Shown here piece after piece: positions 30,201-35,440 of a stretch of 49,559 nucleotides of DNA. The DNA comes from a virus. The first letter of the stretch is position 1; each line of letters opens with the position of its first letter. The stretch is from positions 1 to 49,559 of IMG/VR virus record IMGVR_UViG_3300047550_004649; one strand, 5' to 3'. The notes below the pieces were generated by a model. It worked only from the letters and a program-made list of their open reading frames with translations. It was not told the origin of the DNA and did no database searches. The position numbers and the translations under genes are program-made.

Positions 30201-30464
30201 TACTACTATAGTACTACTTGTTGATGTAATAGTATTTGTAAGAGATACATTACTTACTATTACTTCAGGAATAAGACTATCTAAATTTATATACTGATCT
30301 AGATTTTCAGCAAGGTCTGTTGGGCCACCTTGATATTCTTGGGAAATATAATACTGTTTTAAAAACTCAGATGCATTTGGATTTTCATCTAAGATAAATT
30401 CTGGTAATTGACTATCAATTATTTGTTGTACTTTTACTCTCGACTCGAAACCATTTTGTACCAT
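18216..30464 (-). CDS. Giant baseplate wedge protein at the gp7 position (4082 aa)
   Basis: This 12.2-kb gene lies between gp6 and gp8, exactly the place of T4 gene 7 (1032 residues), and is four times longer. The first ~250 residues (DSQLPEFILDENPNASEFLKQYYISQ, EEFYKKIKYSLTPG..., ARTLYESKGTEESFKILFNVLFGE) are the cyanophage gp7-like head (quoted in parts). Recognisable inserts: a YHYH-type domain at ~1240-1350 (IIGWAYDGNPIYGSYGY, DLDQYNGRFGKT, FPEGTYAYF); a dockerin-like pair of acidic loops at ~1855-1955 (NFDVDGDGIVSSVDGLII, CYDVEGDGSIIPLSDGLLI); many Gly-rich GxGYxxxPxIxI modules; and a C-terminal block (LLIFVNGILQEPGTSYQ, DIAIFFYKGTAGED). It probably forms the exterior rim of the baseplate. 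Homology to T4 gp7 rests mainly on position. Confidence 0.82.
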   Translation of the reverse strand: MVQNGFESRVKVQQIIDSQLPEFILDENPNASEFLKQYYISQEYQGGPTDLAENLDQYINLDSLIPEVIVSNVSLTNTITSTSSTIVVTSTKGFPQQYGLLKIDDEIITYTGSTETSFTGCIRGFSGITNYHKDLQYEELVFSESSAVAHNNGAKIENLSSLFLQEFYKKIKYSLTPGLEGVDFTANLNVGNFIKEARTLYESKGTEESFKILFNVLFGETPTVLDLEQFLIKPSDARFIRREVAVVDVISGDPTKLSGQTIFKSTDENTSASVSEVETITRKGKTYYELNFFVGYDDTYPNVTGTFSITPNTKVVEDVTLSNNQTVITVDSTVGFLSSGSIFYNGTEIFYNEKTVNQFLGCYIDSNQSINISKTSTIISSDTYYGYESGDKSKKVEFIITGVLSNVVINSDSYNFLEGEELYPQNLGKIIPKGSEVEQIFANTWVYNTSSRYQIDSFSGNNITVKSSVDNTSLAVGDVIEVLERNTENVISGLENANISSISEREITVDVSTSPLDINVKYDIRRKIKKASSTIVPIQFGNNKITADVQNVYDENSENLYVASNSIPSYSIQTNIFEYTVASLLVKSENEDYSVINFGSENPVSFITGDRVYYYTQSDSAIEGLVEGSYYVEVLTDPDPNINNTKIRLYLSNSTVGSDDYVSFGKLSNGIVTGTHKFVLYSQRSRTISPQKILRKFKLNQTIGDNKKYETVPGAIGLLKNGVEIYSYKTQDKIYYGPLENINVLNGGSGYDVINPPLLSLSTGNALIQPVVKGSVEKIFVDPQDFDVDVVVSVALTGGNGSGASFQPVIEKYVREIEFDARPLSNGGGLDFTNERIAFTRNHNLVNGQPIVYNSNNFSPIGIGTFGGSNLDQSKTLITGATYYSKVINDKTIEIYQSLTDYSAGINTVGFTTIANAGIHKFKTETKNKLSEIKVINGGSGYTNRKLRVNPTGISTYDHTIKFENHGFSNGEIVTYNYETSGITGLSTSARYQILKLDSDKFRLCYAGIDGTNTSNYQRQNYIKFSTTGSGYQIFNYPDIALSIDYTSVGLGSTQVRGSIVATPIIRGNIEQVYVYEKGSNYGSLVLNQHQRPQVIVKNGKESQFTPLIENGRIVDVSILYGGQDYYSTPDLVVSGSGIGANLRPVVSNNKIVDVIVVSPGAGYTNTNTVIRAVSAGKNAVFESNVRSLTLNNSYKYGIQKETYRDPATEILVGTNDNLEYAIVGYSGNIKNNIKDIGGTTSHSDIIGWAYDGNPIYGSYGYSDPNDTRLVKKLEPGYTQANIENRPSETSFPIGYFVEDYEFTNSGDLDQYNGRFGKTKDFPEGTYAYFATVETNVDEDVVGKFPYFIGNEYRSPYIEENITLNQSFDFNNSSLIRNTLPYKVNDEYADNDFIVESNEIIEQKTLIESVSSGSVSTLEIINSGSDYKVNDQITFDESNTEGSGIFAKVSEVTGKQINEINTSIQSYNDSLVTWVNGSSVRIYILPYHEFLNRDNINISGFPVELSNLNGSYQIGLTTYSTILDKQIPAYASTGIVTDVYLTSIPENISIGSSFKIDNEIFSVLNIYNNFGVVRVSRNASGGIHTQTTPVYFLPDSFTVNKSADYFESKVNDKVYYNPTKSVGIGTTVGTGINVNYNIGITTYNTFIPTQSIFIPNHPFITGQQVVFRKPTGGDPIAVSNTSTSASFNILNGNSETLYTINKSKDYIGIVTNVGLTTNTNGLFFRNTSWSAANNNYQYSIESNFTQVTADVNKINTIVSVSTSHSLLVGDKITLTVKPDLSVGIGTSSSVKVLYNSQYKKLLINPIGFGSASVFPTSIYYDSATRQPNVDPEIAIEWIDGVISPSATRNAQQIYDYIWDNYNNFDVDGDGIVSSVDGLIIIREMFGAAFAGAALTTGITFPSGATRTTATAIRSYISSVTGGVGIGSTIGTAPFTSCYDVEGDGSIIPLSDGLLIYRFSTTPGLGLGGYYGPGTLESYFQITNHGLQTGDKILYESNTSSFIPLNDGEYYVHRVDNNKFKLGQTYKDVTEYPINAVSVAFTGGSNQVISLINPPIEVIKNNNLAFDLSDSSLSGYNLKIYYNKDFSKEFVSVATTTSLSISGVGTVGVSTNASLTLNYTDSVPEKLYYNLEKSGYISTADSDVVNYSEITFVDSEYTGDYNVIGVANTSFTISLKNTPEKLSYQKSDCDVLEYDTNSTTVTGGISRVNLISGGYGYKELPRFTGSNSVNGEGAFIIPASNTIGKITQSRIINEGFEYASDKTLRPTAAIPQSVYISSSNTIDSITILNGGQNYTSAPDLILVDSDTGELIDSGFLKANLTGSSIGEVKIEVEPKGLPIKPVTIRAINNSNSVSIDRVESSLSGIVTCILTTPLAGFTSAPFAVGDKVFVEEIEKASSSGDGFNSSDYGYRFFTVSSYQNTNPAEVEFSVSGLTTNPGVAKTIQESYASITNYNNYPEFEVTQKFLPFFIGETLSSDNGLGFVTRDLIVTACDENIIRVTGSYTLSPNERIRGLESFNEATVDVIETSNGIYNIDYFNLQNFGWNSQTGKLSEDSQVIPDNDYYQNLSYTVKSSKTWEEIVTPVNNLLHTSGTKNFADTQLEQNVQSGIGTTESTLSLVNIFAEDNRVDTINNFDLVVDVDTVGDKSKFVKFDTVRLSDYILCKTNRVLKIDNISSEFSSSDDERENVFNITPIVTSNQYNKFLVQVRNVFNNETQFSEIVTINNNEDIFTLYKGEITTGTTGYGSTIFDSDSLLANILGYVDETGSFYLKFEPNDPFNSDFDIKILQDSFITKSGVGSTQSLKCIDLLSQNKVISSGITTSIIQLDSAKYSSIYSNIHVLNNDSSIMNYVEIYVSHDGSNTYISEYYFNNEENESYNPIGSFGASLSGGILSLNYTNTESESIIVRTKNVGFGTTALGEDFYRFKLPGQINTNERTVVFESNYNNVSSGSTSVIILDKTLFTSIKSLVRVGLGLTSALHQIMTMYDGSDAYTLQYPFLSIGSTTGIGTFGAIVDATNIILNFYPDPSISGNIEIISFNECLYTDLDLINIPPDLVYSPVRQSVKTAKYFGVNSPSVNKLDFEAKYEENAIFMKTFDPLTSLDFVTGICTIPNHFFNTGERLIYRPKSTFIGIGTSAIGIGATENYVGVVTTLLPEVVYAIRESKDTIKIATKKEYAKQGIGVTFTSVGLGNAHELEMFKKNEKSLITINNLAQYPISYSYISHTLSNNGGQIGIASTIFALSGISSINPTDLLKINSEYVRVENVGLGTTNVGPITFTGSIPLVEVTRGFVGSTSGVHTDTSVARVYRGSYNISGNKIYFTQPPRGNQLDLIGPDENALARERATFSGRVFLRQDYTSNQIYDDISDKFTGIGQTFILTSQGINTVGLGTSGGSGVVFINSIFQSPTTSNNSGNNYIISENTISGITSITFTGIRSDIGLYTSDYDINMNQLPRGGIIVSLGSTSGLGYAPLVGASVTAVIGAGGTIVSVGLGTQDIIGSGYRGNVSVAVTESGHSGSEATITASVGAGGTLSFTVVGEGSGYTSPTINVSSPSYENLPVIGVSRLGLGATTDTGNGLLLNVEVGSSSTTGIGSTYFVVTDFKIARNGYGFRRGDVFKPVGLVTDANLASPISEFELTVLDTFTDSFAAWQFGELDYIDSIKNYQDGTRTRFPLLYNYDLLSFEVDNNTSDSQLIDLNNILLIFVNGILQEPGTSYQFNGGTSFTFTVAPKPEDDIAIFFYKGTAGEDVESITNINETIKVGDTVQIFSNNSNIDNTITQDNRVVYDIAGSDRVETNLYVSQGIDSINKKPLYWTKQKVDLLINGEIVSKSRDSLESQVYPTSNIIGDFSNSANQIFVDDASLFDYENESPSTTPIDFNVIVFTNTNVGIATTDFSTQYEILTGVNDVKGSSASVVGIATTTGIGVPLALKFTLNPSPPDLQVGYPIYISNTLVGSGVTSIDSSDSSIVAISTSYVNNVYKVHAFNSSTGIITCNVASYTSIVGLATTGTSNYPVGKLSWGRLSGFTRSLSPISIAVTGYTSSVGITSEGYSAGLSTYPVIQRRGFGFRNNGSLVKKDKVIT

Positions 30465-30465
30465 A

Positions 30466-32421
30466 TTATGACCTCGTTAAACTCCCATTTGAATAACTTG
30501 AGCGATAAGAATTTTTTGTGAAGACAACACCAGAAATATCCTCACCAGATGCAATAGTATCTTTTATCATATTTATTTGACTTTTTGAGATGTCAAAAGA
30601 AACATAAAGATCCTTCAGTCCTACAACATCGTTTGATTCTGGATATGCTTGTATTTCAATAATATCATTTTCACGAATAGTTGATGTAATTGTGACTGTA
30701 TTAATAGTTATTTCACCAGTTTCATAATTAACCACACCAGCAGACTGTACAATAACAAATGGTTGTAGAGAAACATTGGACTGTGTTGTTGAAGATATTT
30801 CAGTTGCTGGTTTTACAATTGCAATAACTCCAGTTTTTCCATCAGAGTTTGGAACATCACTGAAATAAACAACATCTGGTTCATTTTGTATTCTGAATCC
30901 TGATGATTTAATATTGTATCCATATGAATTTACATGAAATTGATTTCCAAAGCAGATTTCATACTGTGCTTGCTGATTTATTAGTGCCTTTAAATCTCTT
31001 CGTACTCTTACTCTAGTAATATTTGATGTGATAGAATTATCGGTATTGTCTATAACTTGCAATACTTTACTATATTTAAATCTTCCACCAAATTTATTTA
31101 AATCAACAGAATCTGAGTATTTTGTAAGTGAATTATTTACCCTCGTTTTTAAATCAGATGCACTTGATACTAAACTATCATTATAGTAAATATAAGATTC
31201 AATTTCAACATAAAGAATCTTAAGATCTATTATTTTTGCATTTATTCCAGATACACTATATTGTTTTAATTTTGAAAGTATATTTTCTTTATCAAAGTCA
31301 GAGACAAATGTACCATTTTTTGGTTTAATACTAATCAAAACAGTTCCAAACTGAGGAGGTGTTAATTCTTCCCCACCAATGACAGAGACTGATTCTGCAT
31401 TTCCATAAATTTTAGATTTTATAATTGTCTCATAGTCATTTGCCGTTACTGCTCTATATTGAGATGCGTACAGTCTTGGGGCAAAGTAACGAATTGAATC
31501 TATAGTTTCAATATCAGATCCATTCTGAGATCTTTGATTTGTAGTGACTGTGATTGTATTTTGTGGAATTACATTACCACCGTCAGCATCTCTTAAAGAA
31601 CCTGCAAAAGAAAATGTCTCCACACCATTTCCATCTTTTCCACTCGTTATAATATAATTGCTAGTGATAATTGCACCATTTTCAAGTTTTTGTCCGAAAA
31701 ATCCGTCACCAAAAAGAAGTTGATATTTTTCGTCTTGAACTTCTTGAATTAAAAAGATCTGAGAATTTGAGTCAATTTGAAAAATATTGTCAACTAATGA
31801 ATACTTTATTCCAAGTCCACTATCACTCGATCCCTTTACATAAACTCTGATTGTAGAACTATCGATAAAAGAGTTATCGAGTATAAATCTTTGATCTAAA
31901 GAAGCATTTACAGTAAACTTTTTGGTAAGAAACGTTCCTTCTTTGATTTTAATATTACTAAATGTAGCTACTCCATTTACAACAGGAACTGTGATGTTTT
32001 CTGGGGCAGAGAACACATATGAAGTTCCTCTTGCAGATCCAGTGCATACAAGACCTGCCTGCAAGGTTACTGTAGGTGTATAGACGGGTGTATTATCCTG
32101 TAAGTAACTATTTGGTGATACAGTTATAGTAAATGATACAGTCGCTTCTGCAGCGTTTCTGGAATAAGGTACATATCCAATGTTTCTTGCAAGAGAAACT
32201 ACATTTTCTCTTACAGTTGCAGAATCCAAGAAGGATTCATTTACAACCATATTAGAGTTAAATGCTGTGATATATGTATTATACGCTAGAGTATCAATTA
32301 AAACAGAAAAGTTCGATCCTTCAAAATCAAAGTCCGTAAATGTAGAGTTAGCACGGAGATAATCTTTGATCGAAGTCTTTATTTGATCGAAATCTAGATT
32401 CGTAAATTTAGTAAAAGGCAT
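30466..32421 (-). CDS. 6: Baseplate wedge protein gp6 (651 aa)
   Basis: Length matches T4 gp6 (660). The start (MPFTKFTNLDFDQIKTSIKD, FEGSNFSVLIDTLAYNTYI) and the following NMVVNESFLDSATVRENVVS, ARNIGYVPYSRNAAEA are the conserved gp6/J-like signature. The middle YQLLFGDGFFGQKLENGA and AVTANDYETIIKSKIYGNAESV are equally characteristic. gp6 dimers make the inner ring that holds the wedges together. It is followed after one base by the gp7-position giant and preceded after one base by gp25. Confidence 0.95.
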   Translation of the reverse strand: MPFTKFTNLDFDQIKTSIKDYLRANSTFTDFDFEGSNFSVLIDTLAYNTYITAFNSNMVVNESFLDSATVRENVVSLARNIGYVPYSRNAAEATVSFTITVSPNSYLQDNTPVYTPTVTLQAGLVCTGSARGTSYVFSAPENITVPVVNGVATFSNIKIKEGTFLTKKFTVNASLDQRFILDNSFIDSSTIRVYVKGSSDSGLGIKYSLVDNIFQIDSNSQIFLIQEVQDEKYQLLFGDGFFGQKLENGAIITSNYIITSGKDGNGVETFSFAGSLRDADGGNVIPQNTITVTTNQRSQNGSDIETIDSIRYFAPRLYASQYRAVTANDYETIIKSKIYGNAESVSVIGGEELTPPQFGTVLISIKPKNGTFVSDFDKENILSKLKQYSVSGINAKIIDLKILYVEIESYIYYNDSLVSSASDLKTRVNNSLTKYSDSVDLNKFGGRFKYSKVLQVIDNTDNSITSNITRVRVRRDLKALINQQAQYEICFGNQFHVNSYGYNIKSSGFRIQNEPDVVYFSDVPNSDGKTGVIAIVKPATEISSTTQSNVSLQPFVIVQSAGVVNYETGEITINTVTITSTIRENDIIEIQAYPESNDVVGLKDLYVSFDISKSQINMIKDTIASGEDISGVVFTKNSYRSSYSNGSLTRS

Positions 32422-32422
32422 T

Positions 32423-32824
32423 TTATCTTGTTGCCTCTAGTATGAATGAAAACTGCTGTGCTGGTATTTCTTGTCCAATAATATCAAATGTAATCGTTAC
32501 TTCAAATTCATTAAGATCTGGTATAGGATCAACCTGAACAATTACATTTGTCACTCTTTGTTCATAATTGTTAATTACTTCAATAATTTGATCCTCAATT
32601 GTAGAAGCAGTCGCATAATCAACAAAATCAAATAAACTGCTTCTTACATTTGATCCAAGTGAAGGATTAAAAAATCTTTCATTTGGAATTGTTTCAACTA
32701 AATTGCGAACTGAGCGAATGATTGCACGTTCATTTGTTAAAACAGATAGATCCTTAGTCACCGGATGTGGGTCAAAAGATAAACTAATATCTTTAAAAGA
32801 TCTGGATATCCTAGTGACTGCCAT
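32423..32824 (-). CDS. 25: Baseplate wedge protein gp25
   Basis: A 133-residue protein, the size of T4 gp25 (132). The core NERAIIRSVRNLVETIPNERF then NPSLGSNVRSSLFDFVD is the GPW/gp25 lysozyme-like family pattern, and EQRVTNVIVQVDPIP is the usual C-terminal strand. In this family the domain is structural, binding gp6 in each wedge; it is not an active lysozyme. It heads the gp25-gp6-gp7-gp8 run and has a CATAAATA late box 21 nt upstream. Confidence 0.93.
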   Translation of the reverse strand: MAVTRISRSFKDISLSFDPHPVTKDLSVLTNERAIIRSVRNLVETIPNERFFNPSLGSNVRSSLFDFVDYATASTIEDQIIEVINNYEQRVTNVIVQVDPIPDLNEFEVTITFDIIGQEIPAQQFSFILEATR

Positions 32825-32844
32825 TTTTAAGTAAATTCTTTACT

Positions 32845-32852
32845 TATTTATG
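32845..32852 (-). promoter_or_regulatory. T4-type late promoter box CATAAATA for the wedge operon
   Basis: CATAAATA on the minus strand, 21 nt before the gp25 ATG, overlapping the stop of the 80-residue gene upstream (32854) within 2 nt. Probably starts the long baseplate transcript. Confidence 0.65.
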
Positions 32853-32853
32853 A

Positions 32854-33096
32854 CTATTTCCAAGACGTTCCGTATGTTGGTTCTGTTCCATAGTCCCAAT
32901 CATCATAGTCATCATCATTACGAATCTTTTCATGCAATTCTTGTTGTTTTTTTAAGTTATGATGAGGTGCAAGATCATGCATAACTTCTTGAATTACTCT
33001 TTTTTGAGGTTGAGATTGATAATCAGTCGCAAGATGAGTTGTTCCCCACATTGACTTCATGTATTCCCAGTCTCTATCCACTGGTAAATTTGACAT
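32854..33096 (-). CDS. Small conserved-type cyanophage protein (80 aa)
   Basis: Starts MSNLPVDRDWEYMKSMWGT and ends DDYDDWDYGTEPTYGTSWK: a Trp/Tyr-rich, strongly acidic C-terminus on a helical, His-containing middle (HDLAPHHNLKKQQELHEKI). I recall similar proteins beside gp25 or speD in cyanophages but know no function. The AGGAG ribosome site sits beside an 8-bp hairpin (33105-33125). No membrane or signal segment. Confidence 0.7.
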   Translation of the reverse strand: MSNLPVDRDWEYMKSMWGTTHLATDYQSQPQKRVIQEVMHDLAPHHNLKKQQELHEKIRNDDDYDDWDYGTEPTYGTSWK

Positions 33097-33104
33097 TTTA
33101 GCTC

Positions 33105-33125
33105 CTGTTTTAATGAATAAAACAG
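33105..33125 (-). promoter_or_regulatory. Leader hairpin next to the ribosome site
   Basis: CTGTTTTA and TAAAACAG form a perfect 8-bp stem with a 5-nt loop. Its 3' arm abuts the GGAGC ribosome-binding sequence of the gene starting at 33096, so it could modulate translation or protect the mRNA end. Confidence 0.4.
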
Positions 33126-33135
33126 AACTTTTATA

Positions 33136-33155
33136 AAGGAGGTTGCTATCTCCTT
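33136..33155 (-). terminator. Likely terminator after speD
   Basis: AAGGAG/CTCCTT stem with an 8-nt loop starting 9 nt after the speD stop; on the minus strand the stem is followed by TTATAAAAG. The T-run is short, so termination may be partial. Confidence 0.45.
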
Positions 33156-33163
33156 ATTTGTAT

Positions 33164-33490
33164 TTAACGATTTATTTCTCTGATGTTATAATTATCAGAA
33201 TTTAAGTATTTCAAGAGTTCTAAAGCAATTAATTTTGGATTTCCCTCTCCACAAGTGTAAACATCAACTGCTAAACATCCATTTTCTGGCCAAGTATGGC
33301 AAGAAACATGACTTTCTGCCAGGGCAATGACCACTGTACACCCTTGAGGAATAAAACAATGGGAAAATGTGTTCAAAATCGTCATTTTTGCACGATTTAT
33401 ACCTCTAATCATGGCATTTTGAAGCGATTCTACATCATTAATCGCTTCAAAATCAACATCATACACCTCTAGGAGCAGGTGTTTACCCAT
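33164..33490 (-). CDS. speD: S-adenosylmethionine decarboxylase proenzyme (SpeD)
   Basis: Makes decarboxylated AdoMet, the aminopropyl donor for spermidine synthesis. The key stretch ALAESHVSCHTWPENG, then AVDVYTCG, is the SpeD active site: the chain self-cleaves before Ser60 (of ESH) to form the pyruvoyl group, with His65-type and Cys80 residues expected to assist. 108 residues fits the short prokaryotic SpeD class. An in-frame TTG at 33505 would add five residues; the ATG at 33490 gives the normal MGKHLLLEVY start. speD is a known auxiliary metabolic gene of T4-like cyanophages, thought to adjust host polyamines during infection. It is transcribed ahead of the baseplate genes. Confidence 0.93.
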   Translation of the reverse strand: MGKHLLLEVYDVDFEAINDVESLQNAMIRGINRAKMTILNTFSHCFIPQGCTVVIALAESHVSCHTWPENGCLAVDVYTCGEGNPKLIALELLKYLNSDNYNIREINR

Positions 33491-33529
33491 TGAGTACTGT
33501 TCCAATTCAGTTTGTACAAAACAACTTAT

Positions 33530-34120
33530 TTATTTAATGTAAAAACCCTTACGATGATAGTCAACATCTTTAATGAATGTCATATTTTCTACTTTTTCAT
33601 CATTCCAGACTGGTATTGCTACTGTGTTATTGTATCTAAAGTCGGGATTTTGACGAAAATGAACCTCAATTAGTCTTCCACCAATAAATTCACAATTAAT
33701 GTACTCATAATTACCCTTTAAATCATCCAAAATTTTTGGAAATTGAACATCTAAATCGATTTTTTCCCATTTTTCCCATTTATAGTAGGGATCATCGTCA
33801 TCACGAGTTCCAAGAACAACCAATTCTGATTTTTTATTTTTAAAGTCCACACTTAAATGTTCACCTTCAAAAATTTCACACCAAAATTCTGCAGGATGAA
33901 TATGATCAGTATAATTATATAACCATTCTTTGCGAGCAAAACGACCCATCCCAAGTAAATTGAAGGATGGTCGAACAATATAAAAGTCGGGTTTGGGAAC
34001 TGTAGTCCCAGCAGGACCACAAGTATAACCTAAAACCCGACTTAAAAATAATTTATTATAAACCCAGAGGTCTGATGGATGTATATTTGTCCATTCATCA
34101 TTTCCATCTAGGTGATACAT
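33530..34120 (-). CDS. Conserved-type cyanophage protein, possibly ATP-grasp-like (196 aa)
   Basis: The segment PDFYIVRPSFNLLGMGRFARK followed by HPAEFWCEIFEGEHLSVDF has the spacing of an ATP-grasp-like nucleotide pocket (xxRPxxNxxGMG, then a Glu-Gly-x-His strand), but I cannot identify a full catalytic set. The C-terminal part (GGRLIEVHFRQNPDFRYNN, DVDYHRKGFYIK) is unfamiliar. It overlaps the preceding 48-residue gene by one base (TAATG) and precedes speD. I recall uncharacterised homologues in cyanophages in the same neighbourhood. Treat any enzymatic function as a hypothesis. Confidence 0.7.
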   Translation of the reverse strand: MYHLDGNDEWTNIHPSDLWVYNKLFLSRVLGYTCGPAGTTVPKPDFYIVRPSFNLLGMGRFARKEWLYNYTDHIHPAEFWCEIFEGEHLSVDFKNKKSELVVLGTRDDDDPYYKWEKWEKIDLDVQFPKILDDLKGNYEYINCEFIGGRLIEVHFRQNPDFRYNNTVAIPVWNDEKVENMTFIKDVDYHRKGFYIK

Positions 34121-34266
34121 TATCCTTTTCCTTGACCTCTATACTTCTTACGTGCTCCATTACGAGAAGAAGAAGCGTACTTGGTTCCCATACCATCACC
34201 CTGCCGAGTTTTCTTCGGAGGCCCTGGATTATAAGAACTATTTTTCAGTGATCCACTTTTTGCCAT
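34120..34266 (-). CDS. Small basic conserved cyanophage protein (48 aa)
   Basis: Reads MAKSGSLKNSSYNPGPP, then KKTRQGDGMGTKYASSSRNG and ARKKYRGQGKG. It is Gly/Ser/Lys/Arg-rich, with net positive charge and no hydrophobic core, so it is probably disordered and may bind nucleic acid or a partner protein. Near-identical small proteins recur in T4-like cyanophages next to the glycosyltransferase-like gene (recalled). It overlaps the upstream 61-residue gene by 22 bases and the downstream gene by one base, giving a coupled three-gene set. Confidence 0.78.
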   Translation of the reverse strand: MAKSGSLKNSSYNPGPPKKTRQGDGMGTKYASSSRNGARKKYRGQGKG

Positions 34267-34430
34267 AATTTTTTCTCCGTTAAAATTTCAGTTTCAAGAT
34301 CTTCAGGTCTTGGAGAACCTGTCTGGTAATATTCTATTGACAGATCCTCCATAGTATTGAAATATTCTTCCTCTGTAAGACTTGTATAAATTCTACGACC
34401 CTTACAAAGAATATTGTAAGATTCTGCCAT
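34245..34430 (-). CDS. Small conserved cyanophage protein (61 aa)
   Basis: I place the start at the ATG at 34430, giving MAESYNILCKGRRIYTSLTE; the longer open frame up to 34511 lies inside the preceding gene. The segment EEYFNTMEDLSIEYYQTGSP is the best conserved part in similar cyanophage proteins as I recall them. Short beta start, then an acidic amphipathic helix. No known function. It sits 4 nt after the glycosyltransferase-like gene and overlaps the next gene. Confidence 0.75.
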   Translation of the reverse strand: MAESYNILCKGRRIYTSLTEEEYFNTMEDLSIEYYQTGSPRPEDLETEILTEKKLWQKVDH

Positions 34431-34434
34431 TATA

Positions 34435-35190
34435 TCAAATGACTCTTGTTTTTTCGTGTCCAACGCGAATACGAGGGTCGCACCAAATTTCAAATCCTGC
34501 TTCTTTTGCATCTAGGCAGAATGATACATCTTCTCCACACATGTCCTGAACTTGACCAGATTCGAAGACTTGCATCTTAGGAGCAAACCAAGGATACTTC
34601 ATCTCAGAATGTTCAAATACTCCATTCTTAATCAGAAGCCAACCGAATCCTGCATAGTCAACTGTAAATGGTTTCCGACGCTTTGAGATACTTTCAACGG
34701 TTTCATGATTCATCACACCACCATTACCTCTGAAATCATCCTCATCCAACCAGTGCGCGACTGAGGTTGTGTGACCGTCTTCTGTTGCATACCATCCAGA
34801 AGCAATGTCTTTATCCATCAGAATTAATTGCCAGAACTTTTCAGTATTGAATACAATATCAGAGTCAATCCAAAGTTGCCAATCATAATTTAGTTTGCCA
34901 TCCCAGGGAATCTGATCCGGACCTCTGAGAACATTTGCACCTAAACATTTGCATCTTGCAAAGTTTACCATCGATGAATAGTCTTGCGAGATTTGGATGC
35001 TTGCTCCCGATTGTACAAGATCAAAACAGAGTTGTACAAAGTTCTTTAGATAAGTGTATGAAACTCCTCTTCCAGGTAGACAAAAGACAATGGATTTTCC
35101 CTTTACCATTTCTCTTGCTAGATTATAGTCCCATTCTTGTTCTTGTGAGGCAACTGGTGCCTTTGCTTTTACTGTAAAACCACGCGCCAT
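34435..35190 (-). CDS. Glycosyltransferase-like protein (GT-A fold, 251 aa)
   Basis: KSIVFCLPGRGVSYTYLKNF resembles the first strand and loop of a nucleotide-sugar binding GT-A domain, and NYDWQLWIDSDIVFNTEKF holds the Asp-Ser-Asp (DxD) motif that would bind the metal and sugar nucleotide. RRKPFTVDYAGFGWLLIKNGV and CGEDVSFCLDAKEAGFEIWCD fit the acceptor side, with an ED pair often catalytic in this fold. Widespread in T4-like cyanophages and often annotated only as hypothetical. The target could be host surface glycan, phage DNA or a protein; the sequence does not say. Confidence 0.78.
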   Translation of the reverse strand: MARGFTVKAKAPVASQEQEWDYNLAREMVKGKSIVFCLPGRGVSYTYLKNFVQLCFDLVQSGASIQISQDYSSMVNFARCKCLGANVLRGPDQIPWDGKLNYDWQLWIDSDIVFNTEKFWQLILMDKDIASGWYATEDGHTTSVAHWLDEDDFRGNGGVMNHETVESISKRRKPFTVDYAGFGWLLIKNGVFEHSEMKYPWFAPKMQVFESGQVQDMCGEDVSFCLDAKEAGFEIWCDPRIRVGHEKTRVI

Positions 35191-35238
35191 AATTGAAAAG
35201 TAATTACATTCATATCATACAGTATTATCTATAAGAAG

Positions 35239-35409
35239 TCAATCCGCCTCTGATAGAATGACCTCACCACCTTCAACTGAAAATTTAATTCGAGTGTCTT
35301 CGTACCACTCTAATTCATTCATAATTTGTTCTGGTATAGTGATGTAATAATGTCCGCTAATTGGATCGATCTCTATAGACTCAAAAATATCTCCGGAATT
35401 TTTTTTCAT
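35239..35409 (-). CDS. AbrB/SpoVT-like small protein (56 aa)
   Basis: Reads MKKNSGDIFESIEIDPISG, then HYYITIPEQIMNELEWYEDT and RIKFSVEGGEVILSEAD. The pattern 'IPEQIxxELxWYEDTxIxFxxExGEVIL' matches the swapped-hairpin AbrB fold, used by dimeric DNA-binding antitoxins and transition-state regulators. I recall close relatives in many cyanophages. It stands alone between the HNH endonuclease and the glycosyltransferase-like gene. A transcription regulator is plausible, but the basic N-terminal DNA-binding loop is weak here. Confidence 0.72.
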   Translation of the reverse strand: MKKNSGDIFESIEIDPISGHYYITIPEQIMNELEWYEDTRIKFSVEGGEVILSEAD

Positions 35410-35440
35410 TATAGGGGAATATAAAAGTTATTTTTGTTTT

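Noticed and set aside
32423-32824. gp25 as an active lysozyme
   Set aside because: Family similarity to lysozyme is structural; no separate catalytic evidence and the baseplate context fits a wedge protein.
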